DNA of 64,000 bases, taken from JAEUJM01 sp044221555 (GTDB lineage: Bacteria; Actinomycetota; Acidimicrobiia; Acidimicrobiales; DATDAH01). The notes under the pieces were generated by a model, which saw nothing but the letters and a program-made list of their open reading frames with translations, ran no database searches and was not told where the DNA came from. Made by a program: the position numbers and the translations under genes. Positions 53,905-62,427 of this stretch are shown here, piece by piece. Every line of letters starts with the position of its first letter. The first letter of the stretch is position 1. The DNA lies in assembly GCA_044221555.1 (NCBI GenBank), contig JBGAOY010000003.1, positions 186,001 to 250,000 of the forward strand, in the 5' to 3' direction.

Positions 53905-55074
53905 TCACCCCGCCTGCCGAGGACGGGGCCGCTCGAAGCGGTTGAACAGGGCGACCAGGCCCGCCAGCACGATGCCGGGGAACAGCACCCAGAGCGGGCG
54001 GGTGGCCCACCAGGACGCATCGGCGCGGTCGCCCAGGCGGCCACCGAGCGCCCCGAACATCCCGAGCACCACGACCAGCGCGGTCATGTGCCAGGTGAAG
54101 ACGGTCATGGCCACCCCGTTGGCGGCCACCACGGCCCGCCACACGCGACGGCGCTCGAGCCAGCGCTCGGCCAGGGGTGCCAGCAACACCGCGATGCCCA
54201 GTTGCAGCACGGCCAGGGCGGCGATGCAGGCGGTGGTGGGGAACATGTTGCTCACGGCCTCGCCCCGGACGGCCACCATGGATCGGGGGTACACCCCGAG
54301 GTTGGTCAGCACCACCAGCGCGGCCAGGGCGCCCACCACCAGGGACCAACGGCGTTGGGCGGGCGCGCCGGCCAGCCGTCCGTCGCGCCAGAAGTAGCCC
54401 AACTGGTGGGCGAACACGAACACCAGGCCGGCGTTGACCAGGCCGAGCGCGCCCAACCCGAAGCCGAAACGGCCCAGGTCGGCCAGCCCGATGGCGGCAC
54501 CGAGACCGACGATGGTGAGCTCGGGCGCCCGCTGGTGCAGGCGGGCCGTGGCCGGCGCCAACAGCACCACGCCCGCGTAGACCGCGAGGAACCAGAGCGG
54601 GACGAACACCACGCGGCCCCACGACAAGACGCCGGGGTAGGAGCCGAAGAGGGAGCGGGCGACCGCGTCGGCCACCAGCCAGACCGCCACGAACACCGCG
54701 ACCGGCCGCAGCAGGCGCTGCATCCGGGACCGGGCGAAGTCGGACCGCGAGCCGCCCCGGCGCTCGGTCGCCTCCCACGCGGCCAGGTTCGAGAACCCGC
54801 CCACCAGGAAGAACAGCGGCATCACCTGGAGCACCCAGGTGGCCAGCCACAGCAGGCGCACGTCGCCGACGGGGTTGGGCATGGTCAGTGCGCCGTGGCG
54901 CCAGTGGGTGATCGAGAACACCCAGTGCCACAGCACGACCACCGCGATGCTCACCGCCCGGAGCAGGTCGACGAACCGGTCGCGCGACGCCGGGGTGGCG
55001 TCGACCAGGTCGTCGACGCTCAGGGTCGACGACCTGGCCGGAGAGGGCGGGCGCAGCGAGGAGGTGGGGGGCAT
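53905..55074 (-). CDS. acyltransferase-3 family membrane protein
   Basis: A 389-residue polytopic membrane acyltransferase of the Acyltransf_3 type, which O-acylates sugars or lipids. ASRDRFVDLLRAVSIAVVVL followed by WHWVFSI gives the conserved family start (R-x10-H-type pattern), and VMPLFFLVGGFSNLAAW is the second conserved stretch (FF-x-x-G-F). About ten hydrophobic helices follow. The acceptor is unknown. Gaps of 33 and 103 bp separate it from its neighbours. Confidence 0.85.
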   Translation of the reverse strand: MPPTSSLRPPSPARSSTLSVDDLVDATPASRDRFVDLLRAVSIAVVVLWHWVFSITHWRHGALTMPNPVGDVRLLWLATWVLQVMPLFFLVGGFSNLAAWEATERRGGSRSDFARSRMQRLLRPVAVFVAVWLVADAVARSLFGSYPGVLSWGRVVFVPLWFLAVYAGVVLLAPATARLHQRAPELTIVGLGAAIGLADLGRFGFGLGALGLVNAGLVFVFAHQLGYFWRDGRLAGAPAQRRWSLVVGALAALVVLTNLGVYPRSMVAVRGEAVSNMFPTTACIAALAVLQLGIAVLLAPLAERWLERRRVWRAVVAANGVAMTVFTWHMTALVVVLGMFGALGGRLGDRADASWWATRPLWVLFPGIVLAGLVALFNRFERPRPRQAG

Positions 55075-55177
55075 GGCCCCACTGTCCGCCGCGGCGGGCG
55101 CCGGCGGAATCCGGGGAACCCCCCAAAGAGCTCTGGGGCCGCCGCGGTGGCGGGGCAGGCGGTGCCCGGGAGGGCGT

Positions 55178-55570
55178 CTACCTCGCCGGAGCCATGGCGA
55201 CGCCGGTCTGGTGCGCGCCGCACGCCATCACGAGGGCGACGATCCAGCCCACGAAGGTCCAGCCCAGGAGGAAGTTGATGATGCCGATCGCCGCGGAGTT
55301 CGACTTGCCGCGCGTGGCCGCGATGGCCCAGGGCAGGAAGTACCCGAGGGTGAGGATGGTGAGCACCCAGGCCACGGCCGTCTCGCCGCCCTTGCTGCGC
55401 TGGTCGGTCATCACCTGTGTCGGGTGCTGGTACTGGACGGCCGCGGGGGCGACGTAGGCCGCCGGTGCCGGTGCGGGTGCGGGTGCCGGAGCCCCCGCCG
55501 CGGGGGCCCACTGCTGCCCGTCCCACTGCAGCCACTGCTGACCGTCCCAGTGCATGTTCGAGTCCGCCAT
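55178..55570 (-). CDS. superinfection-immunity-like small membrane protein
   Basis: A 130-residue protein. The N-terminus has a duplicated WDGQQW motif (MHWDGQQWLQWDGQQWAP), related to DUF2510-type W-D-G-W segments, then a Pro/Ala linker. The C-terminal half has two hydrophobic helices with AVAWVLTILTLGYFLPWAIA and NFLLGWTFVGWIVALVMA, the pattern of the superinfection immunity (T4 Imm-like) family. In chromosomes such proteins usually have no proven phage role. GGGAGGAA precedes ATG 55570 by about 5 nt. Confidence 0.8.
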   Translation of the reverse strand: MADSNMHWDGQQWLQWDGQQWAPAAGAPAPAPAPAPAAYVAPAAVQYQHPTQVMTDQRSKGGETAVAWVLTILTLGYFLPWAIAATRGKSNSAAIGIINFLLGWTFVGWIVALVMACGAHQTGVAMAPAR

Positions 55571-55696
55571 TGCATTCCTCCCTCAGGTGATCGCATGACG
55601 ATAGTCGCTCGACGCGGGGTGCTCGTCGGGTCATCGTCCGGGTGTTCCCGGCCACGGGCCCTGTTCCCGCCCCGCCGGTGCCCCGGGCGCGGGGGC

Positions 55697-57265
55697 TCAG
55701 TTCACCGAGCGGCCCTGGCCCTCCCAGTAGGGGGCGCGCAGGTCCTTCTTCAGCACCTTCATGGCGCCGGACAGGGGGAGGGGGTCGGTGCGGAACTCCA
55801 CCGACTTGGGCAGCTTGTAGCCGGCGATCGACTGCCGAGCGTGCTCGATGATGTCGGCCTCGGTGGCCTCGGCGCCGGGCTTCAGCACCACGATGGCGTG
55901 CACCGTCTCCCCCCAGGTGTCGTGGGGGATGCCGATCACCGCCACCTGCAGCACCGCGGCATGGGTGGAGATGGCGTTCTCCACCTCGGCCGAGTACACG
56001 TTCTCGCCGCCGGTGACGATCATGTCCTTCACCCGGTCGACGAGGAACAGGTACCCCCGGTCGTCGAGGTAGCCGGCGTCGCCCGTGTGGTACCAGCCCC
56101 CGGCGAACACCTCCTCGGTGGCCTCGGGCTTGTTCCAGTACTCACGCATGAAGTTGCCGGCACGCGCGCACACCTCGCCCGCCTGCCCGGAGGGCAGCAG
56201 GTTGCCGTCGGGGTCCTGGATGGAGAGCACCACGCCGGGCACCGGCCGGCCCGCGGAGCGCAGCCGGTCGCCGCCGGCCCGATGGTCCTCCGCCCGGAGG
56301 AACGTGAGCACCGACGAGCACTCCGTCATCCCGTAGCCCTGGCTGATCTCGAGATCGGGGTAGAGCTCCATCAGGCGGTCGAGCGTGGCTGCGGGCATGG
56401 GCGAGGCGCCGTAGGTCAGCAGCCGCAGCGACTGGAGCCGCTCGGGCCGGAACTCGGGATGGTTCAACACCATGGCGATCATCGTGGGCACCATCACGGT
56501 CTGGGTGACCTGGTGCCGCTCGATCAGCTCCAGCACCTTGGCGGGGTCGAACAGCGGGATGGTGACCGACGTGGCGCCCGCCGAGGTGATGCCGAGGACA
56601 CCGGCCATGGACGCGGCGTGGAACAGCGGTGTCTGGTGCAGGTAGATCTGGCTCGGGTCGAACTGCTGCACGGCGGCCACGTGGTAGAGGTTCAGCATCT
56701 CGGCCCGCTGGTCGAGCAGCACGCCCTTGGGCAGGCCGGTGGTGCCACCCGTGTACATGAGCACGACCGGGTCGTCCTCCTCGGGCTCCTCGGGCTCGTC
56801 GGGTGAGCCTGCGGCGATGAGGTCCTCGTAGGTCACGTCGTGGGGGACGTCGCCCTCGCCGATCAGCACCACGTGGCGCAGCGGGCTGTCTCCGTCGCCC
56901 TCGGCCAGGGCCCGCTGGAGGTGCTCGGCGAACATGGCGTCGACGAACGCCACCTCGGTACCCGAGTCGCGGATGATGTAGTCCAGCTCCTTGCCGGCGA
57001 GCCGTAGGTTGAGCGGGTTGATCACGCCGGCGCCCAGGAAGGCGGCGTGGTAGAGCTCGACGTACTGGGCGCTGTTGGTGGCCATCAGCGCGAAGCGGTC
57101 GGACCGCTCGACGCCCAGCTCGCTCTTCAGCGCGTTGGCCAGGCGTAGGACGCGGTCGCCGTGCTCGGCGTAGGTGCGCTCGGTGGCCCCGTCGATCGAC
57201 GCGATCTGGGTCGAGTTGGCCGTGATGGCCGGTAGGAACATGCGCGCGTAGACGAGCTCTTTCAT
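55697..57265 (-). CDS. acyl-CoA synthetase (AMP-forming)
   Basis: A 522-residue ANL-family ligase that activates a carboxylic acid with ATP and CoA. Core motifs are VLMYTGGTTGLPKGVLL (P-loop), YGMTECSSVLTF, WYHTGDAGYLDDRGYLFLVD and the C-terminal catalytic Lys region SGAMKVLKKDLR. Long- or medium-chain fatty acid is the likely substrate; neighbours do not settle it. Its stop is 8 residues past the conserved end. ATG 57265 follows TAGGTT by 7 nt. Confidence 0.93.
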   Translation of the reverse strand: MKELVYARMFLPAITANSTQIASIDGATERTYAEHGDRVLRLANALKSELGVERSDRFALMATNSAQYVELYHAAFLGAGVINPLNLRLAGKELDYIIRDSGTEVAFVDAMFAEHLQRALAEGDGDSPLRHVVLIGEGDVPHDVTYEDLIAAGSPDEPEEPEEDDPVVLMYTGGTTGLPKGVLLDQRAEMLNLYHVAAVQQFDPSQIYLHQTPLFHAASMAGVLGITSAGATSVTIPLFDPAKVLELIERHQVTQTVMVPTMIAMVLNHPEFRPERLQSLRLLTYGASPMPAATLDRLMELYPDLEISQGYGMTECSSVLTFLRAEDHRAGGDRLRSAGRPVPGVVLSIQDPDGNLLPSGQAGEVCARAGNFMREYWNKPEATEEVFAGGWYHTGDAGYLDDRGYLFLVDRVKDMIVTGGENVYSAEVENAISTHAAVLQVAVIGIPHDTWGETVHAIVVLKPGAEATEADIIEHARQSIAGYKLPKSVEFRTDPLPLSGAMKVLKKDLRAPYWEGQGRSVN

Positions 57266-57272
57266 GCGCGAG

Positions 57273-57278
57273 AACCTA
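57273..57278 (-). promoter_or_regulatory. -10-like hexamer of the acyl-CoA synthetase gene
   Basis: TAGGTT on the minus strand ends 7 nt before ATG 57265. Confidence 0.5.
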
Positions 57279-57305
57279 GTGCCGTGGCCCCGGCCGTGAC
57301 GCCCG

Positions 57306-58271
57306 TCACGTGGTGGGTGTCTCGAGTGGAACCGGTGGTGGCGGCGGCGGGGGCGGGGCCACGGGCGGCGACCGCCGGGCGCGGCGGCGGGCGCGGTGGC
57401 GGTCGAACGCCGCCCACCCGGCGACCGTGAGCCAGAGGTAGCCCCAGCCGATGACGATGTCGACGATGTAGTGCTCGCCCGACACCACGAGGGCGAAGCC
57501 CATGGCCAGCGGGTAGAGCGCCAGCACCACCCGTCCGATCCGCCCGGCCGTGGGCCACAACGTGACGGTGACGAGCAGCGAGTAGGCTGCGTGGAGGGAG
57601 GGCACCGCCGCCACCAGGTTCACGGTGGCCTGGCCCGTCTCGAGGAGCCGTCCGGCCGGGTCGAGGCCGATGACGTACCAGCCGCGGGCGATGGTGCGGT
57701 GCACCGTGCCGATGTAGCCGATGCGCGACGCCAGCCAGGGTGGGGCCGCCGGGAACACGACGAAGGTCAGCGCACCGAGGAAGCTGACGGTGACGAACGC
57801 CCGTGCGTAGCGGATCCAACGGCGGCGGTCCCGGACCCAGAGCACACCGGCGACCACGAACGGCACGATGAAGTGCGAGATGTACAGGAAGGTGAGCCCC
57901 ACCTCCCACCAGGCGATGTGGTGGGGATCGATGAGGTGCTCCTGGAGCCAGACGGTGGGCACGTGGCCGCCGCCGATCCACCGGTCCAGCTCGATCTGCG
58001 GGGTGATCTGCACCGGGCGACCCAGCCCGTCGGCGGCCCCCCGCGAGAGGTCGTAGACCACCAGCACCAGCGCGAAGGGCAGCCAGTCGCGCAGCATGCG
58101 GCCCACCTGGCGCCACGGCCGCCCCAACGACGTCACCGCGATGCCGGCCATCACCCAGAGCAGGATCACCTCGCGGTCGAGGGGGATGCCCCACCCGACG
58201 ATGGACCACAGCGCGAACCCGGCGAAGGCGCCCACGGCCACGGCCCGCACGAGCCGGGCCCGATCGCTCAT
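57306..58271 (-). CDS. PAP2 / inositolphosphotransferase-like membrane protein
   Basis: A 321-residue protein of the PAP2 superfamily in its Aur1/Ipt1-like form. Several helices surround FPAAPPWLAS, VPSLHAAYSLLVTV (PSxH motif) and VSGEHYIVDIVIGWGY (HYxxD motif). It removes or transfers a phosphate-linked head group at the membrane. The C-terminus is a proline run. ATG 58271 is used, though GGAGG touches it too closely. An in-frame GTG at 58394 would overlap the upstream stop (GTGGTAG) and add a 41-residue Pro-rich leader; coupling of that kind occurs elsewhere in the window. Confidence 0.82.
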   Translation of the reverse strand: MSDRARLVRAVAVGAFAGFALWSIVGWGIPLDREVILLWVMAGIAVTSLGRPWRQVGRMLRDWLPFALVLVVYDLSRGAADGLGRPVQITPQIELDRWIGGGHVPTVWLQEHLIDPHHIAWWEVGLTFLYISHFIVPFVVAGVLWVRDRRRWIRYARAFVTVSFLGALTFVVFPAAPPWLASRIGYIGTVHRTIARGWYVIGLDPAGRLLETGQATVNLVAAVPSLHAAYSLLVTVTLWPTAGRIGRVVLALYPLAMGFALVVSGEHYIVDIVIGWGYLWLTVAGWAAFDRHRARRRARRSPPVAPPPPPPPPVPLETPTT

Positions 58272-58387
58272 CCTCCCGGGGGGAGGCGGAGGCGGAGGCG
58301 GGGGGGACGGAGCGGGAACGCGGGGCGGTGCCGGGGGAGGTGCGGGCGATCCCACCCCACCCTCGGGGCGGTCGGCGTCGCGGTCGG

Positions 58388-59800
58388 CTACCACCATGGC
58401 AGCAGGTGGCGTCCGGCGGTCGCGCCCGAGAGGGTCGCGCCGGTCCAGATCGGGAGGAACCAGACGAAGGCGGCCGCCTGCGCGGCGACGAGGCCGAGCG
58501 CGACACCCCGGCGCCGTGGCCACGAGCGCAGGGTGGCCACCACCGCCCATGCGAAGAGGGGCACCAGGGTCACCGCGTAGAAGCTGTAGACGTTCTTGCC
58601 GGTCATCACCCAGGGGAGCCACTGGAGGGCGGTGAGGCCCACGAGCACGGGCGCCATCGGGTCGTGCCGGCGCGCGGCACGGACGAGCAGGACCGCCACC
58701 GCCACGATCCCGGCGAACCATCCGACGGGGTTCGCCACCGCCAGCAGGCGGGCCCGGCCGGAGGGCCCCGCGGTGGCGCGGTCGGGGCAGACGCCGTCGT
58801 CGAGCGCCGCCGGCGCCGCGCGCAGCTCCCCCACGCAGTCCTTCTCGAGCAGCGGGCTGGGACGGGCCAGCAGCGGCCAGGTCCACGCGGGTGCGGCCCG
58901 GGTGTTGTGGGTGGGGTGGGTCAGGTGGAACCTGGCCATGTCACGTTGCGCGTCGAGCCAGGCCGGCGCCCGCCCGGCCACGCTGGTCGGGCACACCGGC
59001 TCGTCGCACCGCTGCCACGACGACGCGGCCTCGTCGTACCGGGCGAACCACACGGCGTACGTGGCCAGGTAGACGAGCACCGGTACGACCACCAGCACCA
59101 GGGTGGTGCGGAGCAGGGCCACGCGGCGAGGCCGCCCCGGCACGGCCAAGCGGCGGTCGAGGGTGAGGAACACGGCCATGGCCACGGGCAGCACCAGCAG
59201 CGCCGACCACTTCACCCCGGCCCCGAGCCCGATGCAGCACGCGACCGCCCACCGGAGCCGGCAGCTCAGCCGGTGGTCGCCGGGCCGGGCCCACGCGGCG
59301 AGCAGCAGCGCCGCGCCCGCGGCGACGAAGAGGGTCACGAAGATGTCGAGCATGGCCACGCGGCTCATCACCAGCACCAGGCCGTCCAGCCCGACCAGCG
59401 CGGCACCGGCGCCGGCCAGACGCCGGTCGTCGGTGAGTTGGCGGCCGCCCAGGTACACGACCACGACCAGCAACGAGCCGGCGACCACCGCCGCGGATCG
59501 CCAGCCGACGGGCGTGAAGCCGAAGGCCTCGATGCCGCCGGCGATCAGCCACTTCCCGAGGGGCGGGTGCGCCGGCGCCACCTGCTCGGCGCCCCACCGC
59601 AACACGTCGCGGGCGTCGGTGGCGTAGTACACCTCGTCGAAGACGAGGGCGCGGAGCCGCCCGAGCCCGGGCAGCCTGAGGAGCAGCGCGCCGAGGCCGA
59701 GCAGCGACGCCCACACCGCATCGGCACGATCCAGCGGTGCGGGGCCCTGGCGGCGAGTGGGTGGCGGTGCGGGTCGAGGCTCGACCACCGTCTCCGTCAT
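58388..59800 (-). CDS. protein O-mannosyltransferase, PMT family
   Basis: A 470-residue GT-C membrane enzyme that moves mannose from polyprenyl-phosphate-mannose to Ser/Thr of exported proteins. The first outer loop has VFDEVYYATDARDVLRWG (DE motif) and PAHPPLGKWLIAGG (HPP), the PMT signature. About ten hydrophobic helices follow, with WLPWVMTGKNVYSFYAVTLV near the end. ATG 59800 overlaps the lipoprotein stop in ATGA. The Thr/Pro-rich stalk of the window's subtilase would be a plausible substrate. Confidence 0.9.
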   Translation of the reverse strand: MTETVVEPRPAPPPTRRQGPAPLDRADAVWASLLGLGALLLRLPGLGRLRALVFDEVYYATDARDVLRWGAEQVAPAHPPLGKWLIAGGIEAFGFTPVGWRSAAVVAGSLLVVVVYLGGRQLTDDRRLAGAGAALVGLDGLVLVMSRVAMLDIFVTLFVAAGAALLLAAWARPGDHRLSCRLRWAVACCIGLGAGVKWSALLVLPVAMAVFLTLDRRLAVPGRPRRVALLRTTLVLVVVPVLVYLATYAVWFARYDEAASSWQRCDEPVCPTSVAGRAPAWLDAQRDMARFHLTHPTHNTRAAPAWTWPLLARPSPLLEKDCVGELRAAPAALDDGVCPDRATAGPSGRARLLAVANPVGWFAGIVAVAVLLVRAARRHDPMAPVLVGLTALQWLPWVMTGKNVYSFYAVTLVPLFAWAVVATLRSWPRRRGVALGLVAAQAAAFVWFLPIWTGATLSGATAGRHLLPWW

Positions 59801-60120
59801 CCGACGGCGTGGCGGCACACGTCGAGCAACTCCCCCAGGTTGGACGCGTGGCCGGGTGTCTGGGTCGGGCCGCCGGCCGGGTCGAACCCGCGCCGCACCC
59901 GGGCGCCCGTCGTCGCGTAGAACCGCTCCGGGTCACGCTCCATCACGTCGGCCAGGTGGTCGATGTCGGGGGGCGCCGACCCGTCGGGGTGGGTCAGGCG
60001 GGTGCCGATGCGTCGTTCCAGGAGGCTCATGCACGTGCGGGCCCGGGCTGTGGACTCCTGCTTGTCGAGGGCGTCGTTCGAGCGGCACCCCGCGAGCACG
60101 CACACGGCCACCAGGAGCAC
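59797..60120 (-). CDS. small lipoprotein of unknown function
   Basis: With the first standard start (GTG 60120) this is 107 residues and begins VLLVAVCVLAGC, a lipobox but with no charged n-region. The frame stays open to 60183. An ATC at 60171, 6 nt after TAGGGT, would give a normal signal peptide with Arg residues (PSPRSRVPHLRR) before the same lipobox (124 residues). The mature part is about 95 soluble residues (MSLLERRIGTRLTHPDG; NLGELLDVCRHAVG) with two Cys. I do not recognise the family. Its stop overlaps the PMT start in ATGA, so it belongs to that transcript. Confidence 0.7.
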   Translation of the reverse strand: MLLVAVCVLAGCRSNDALDKQESTARARTCMSLLERRIGTRLTHPDGSAPPDIDHLADVMERDPERFYATTGARVRRGFDPAGGPTQTPGHASNLGELLDVCRHAVG

Positions 60121-60177
60121 GGCGACGCGGCGGAGGTGAGGAACGCGGGAGCGTGGGGACGGGCGCGAGATCGGCTG

Positions 60178-60183
60178 ACCCTA
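60178..60183 (-). promoter_or_regulatory. -10-like hexamer before the lipoprotein gene
   Basis: TAGGGT on the minus strand ends 6 nt before ATC 60171. If it is a leaderless promoter, the message would begin at that codon. Confidence 0.4.
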
Positions 60184-60291
60184 CCGGTGGCGGGCGGGGT
60201 GCGAGCGGCGCGAAGACGGTCCCCCGGGGTCGGCGGGCACGGACTATGGTCGGGCGCTCAACAGAGGTCTTCTCGAGCGTGGAGGCGGATC

Positions 60292-61275
60292 GTGAGCACT
60301 ACGGGCAACAACCCCCCGGCCTGGCATCCCGACCCACAGGGACGTCACGAGTTCCGTTACTGGGACGGTGCCGCATGGACCGACCAGGTGAGTGACGGTG
60401 GCAGGGTCGGCACCGACCCGGTCGACGCCCCGGCGGCCGCCGCGGCCACGGGTGCGGCCGGCGCCCCGGTCGGCGGTGGCTACGCCACCCCAGGAGGCCC
60501 CGCCGGCGTGCCCGGCGCCGCGGGCGCGCCGATGCCCGGACCTCCGTCCAAGGGTGGTTTGAGCGTCGGGTTGCTCGTCGGCATCGGCGCCGCCGTCGCG
60601 GTCGTCATCATCGGCGGGCTCTTCGCGTTCAAGGCCCTGACCGGCGGGGACGACGGCCTCGGCACGTCCTCCGGCTCGGTCGACTCGAGTGGCGATGTCG
60701 CGGTCCACGAGGTCGAGCTCGACCAGGGCGACATCGTGCGGGTGCTCGTCACCCCCGAGGGCGACTTCGACCCCCAGGTGGGCATCGCCGCCACCCGCGA
60801 CGCGCTCACCACCTTCGACTTCGGCAGCGATTCCTCGGACGCCACGTGGGGCTCCAACCCGGCCACCGACGAGTTCTTCTCCGATACCGATGAGGACCTG
60901 GCCTGCGAGATCTCCAGCGACGACCTCTCGCGCGACATCCGCGAGGTCGACTGCGAGCAGGGGACCTTGGTGCTGTTGGGGTCGAGTGAGGAGCGGGGCG
61001 AAGGTGAGCAGGAATTCGTGACCTCTCCGGCGCTGGTCAGCGGCACGTACGCCGTGATGGTCCGCGGTGCGGACGGGTCGACCGGTGACTTCGAGCTGAA
61101 GGTGGAGAAGGAGTCCACCGGCGAGCAGTTCGACAACGAGTTCTTCTCGGACGGCTTCTCCGACTTCTTCGTCGACAATCGCGACTTCTTCTGCCCGGAC
61201 GACGACTTCTTCGGTGACGCGAGCCTGAGCGACTTCACCGACTCGTCGTTCCAGTGCGAGTTCTTCAGCGATTGA
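60292..61275 (+). CDS. DUF2510 protein with acidic-aromatic tail, paralogue 1
   Basis: A 327-residue membrane-anchored protein. Residues 8-35 are a DUF2510 motif (PPAWHPDPQGRHEFRYWDGA). An Ala/Gly/Pro linker leads to one transmembrane helix (VGLLVGIGAAVAVVIIGGLF, ~residues 93-112). The outer part has a beta-rich domain with TYAVMVRGADGSTGDFELKV (PPC-like ending) and a tail crowded with Phe and Asp (FFSDGFSDFFVDNRDFFCPD). Function unknown. GGAGG lies 7 nt before GTG 60292. The next gene is a tandem duplicate. Confidence 0.82.
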   Translation: MSTTGNNPPAWHPDPQGRHEFRYWDGAAWTDQVSDGGRVGTDPVDAPAAAAATGAAGAPVGGGYATPGGPAGVPGAAGAPMPGPPSKGGLSVGLLVGIGAAVAVVIIGGLFAFKALTGGDDGLGTSSGSVDSSGDVAVHEVELDQGDIVRVLVTPEGDFDPQVGIAATRDALTTFDFGSDSSDATWGSNPATDEFFSDTDEDLACEISSDDLSRDIREVDCEQGTLVLLGSSEERGEGEQEFVTSPALVSGTYAVMVRGADGSTGDFELKVEKESTGEQFDNEFFSDGFSDFFVDNRDFFCPDDDFFGDASLSDFTDSSFQCEFFSD

Positions 61276-61297
61276 GGTTCGACGACTGACCGTTCCC

Positions 61298-61326
61298 CCC
61301 TGCCGGCCCGGTGACGGGCCGCAGGG
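61298..61326 (+). terminator. hairpin between the two DUF2510 paralogues
   Basis: Arms CCCTGC-C-GGCCCG (61298-61310) and CGGGCCGCAGGG (61315-61326) pair fully apart from one bulged C, with loop GTGA. There is no T-run. It may partly end transcription between the paralogues. Confidence 0.4.
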
Positions 61327-61377
61327 CGGTCCGGGCCCGCGCGGCCCGGTCGACGCTTCGTGTTGGAGGCCGACACC

Positions 61378-62370
61378 TTGAGCACCACCGGCGACACGCC
61401 ACCCGCCTGGCACCCCGACCCGCTGGGGCGCCACGAGTTCCGGTATTGGGACGGTGCCACCTGGACGGCGCGGGTCAGCGATGCCGGCCAGATCACCGCC
61501 GATCCGATCGGGGCCGGCCCCGCGCCTGCCGCCTCGGGCCCGGTGCCTGCCGCCTCCGGCCCGGCGCCTGTCGCCTCCGGCCCGGCGACGGGGGTGTACG
61601 GCCCGGCGCCGGCGCCACCGTCGCCGGGGCGAACGAGCACCGGGCGGCTGCTGGCCATCGGTGCCCTGGTCGCGGTCGTGGTGATCGGCGGCCTGTTCGC
61701 GTTCAAGGCGCTCCGCGGCGACGACGGCACCGGCGTCACGTCGGGCGCGATCACCTCGGACGGCGACATCGCGGTCCGCGAGGTGTCGCTGAGCGAGGGC
61801 GACGTGCTCCGGGTCCTGCTCACCCCCGACGACGACTTCGACCCGTCGTTGGCCATCGGCATCACCCCCGAGACGTTCGCCCGGTACGACTTCGGCGACG
61901 CCTCCGATGCGACCATCGGGTACAACCCTGCGTCCGACAGCTTCTTCTCCGACGTGGACGAGCCCATCGCATGTGACATCGACAGCGACGACTTCTCTGC
62001 AGACGCCGCCGACGTGGAGTGCCAGGAAGGCCGCCTGATCCCGCTCTACGTCAGCTACGACGACGGGGACGACGACGGTGACCAGCAGTTCGTCACGCTC
62101 ATCGCCCCGGCGGGCGGCACCTACGCCGTGATGGTGCGGGGCGAGGACGGTGACGAGGGCACCTTCCGGCTCCGCGTCGACCGCGCCTCGACGGGTGCGC
62201 AGGTCGACGACGAGTTCTACAGCGACGGCTACACGGATGTCTTCAGCGACAACCGCGCGTTCTTCTGCCCCGACGACTCGTTCTTCGGTGACGACCAACT
62301 GAGCGACTTCTACGACGACGGCGCCTACGACTGCGGGAACTTCGGCGACTCGGGCGAGTTCGGCGACTGA
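61378..62370 (+). CDS. DUF2510 protein with acidic-aromatic tail, paralogue 2
   Basis: A 330-residue paralogue of the preceding gene with the same order: DUF2510 motif (PPAWHPDPLGRHEFRYWDGA), Pro/Ala linker with three SGP-type repeats, one transmembrane helix (LLAIGALVAVVVIGGLFAFK), beta domain ending TYAVMVRGEDGDEGTFRLRV, and a Phe/Tyr/Asp-rich tail (FYSDGYTDVFSDNRAFFCPD). I place the start at TTG 61378 because GGAGG lies 8 nt upstream and the encoded STTGDTPPAW aligns with paralogue 1. GTG 61360 is in frame but has no ribosome site. Confidence 0.82.
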   Translation: MSTTGDTPPAWHPDPLGRHEFRYWDGATWTARVSDAGQITADPIGAGPAPAASGPVPAASGPAPVASGPATGVYGPAPAPPSPGRTSTGRLLAIGALVAVVVIGGLFAFKALRGDDGTGVTSGAITSDGDIAVREVSLSEGDVLRVLLTPDDDFDPSLAIGITPETFARYDFGDASDATIGYNPASDSFFSDVDEPIACDIDSDDFSADAADVECQEGRLIPLYVSYDDGDDDGDQQFVTLIAPAGGTYAVMVRGEDGDEGTFRLRVDRASTGAQVDDEFYSDGYTDVFSDNRAFFCPDDSFFGDDQLSDFYDDGAYDCGNFGDSGEFGD

Positions 62371-62427
62371 CATCTCCGCCCCCGGGGTGTCGTCACCGGT
62401 GCCCCGCCGGGGCCGCCACGCCGGGCG

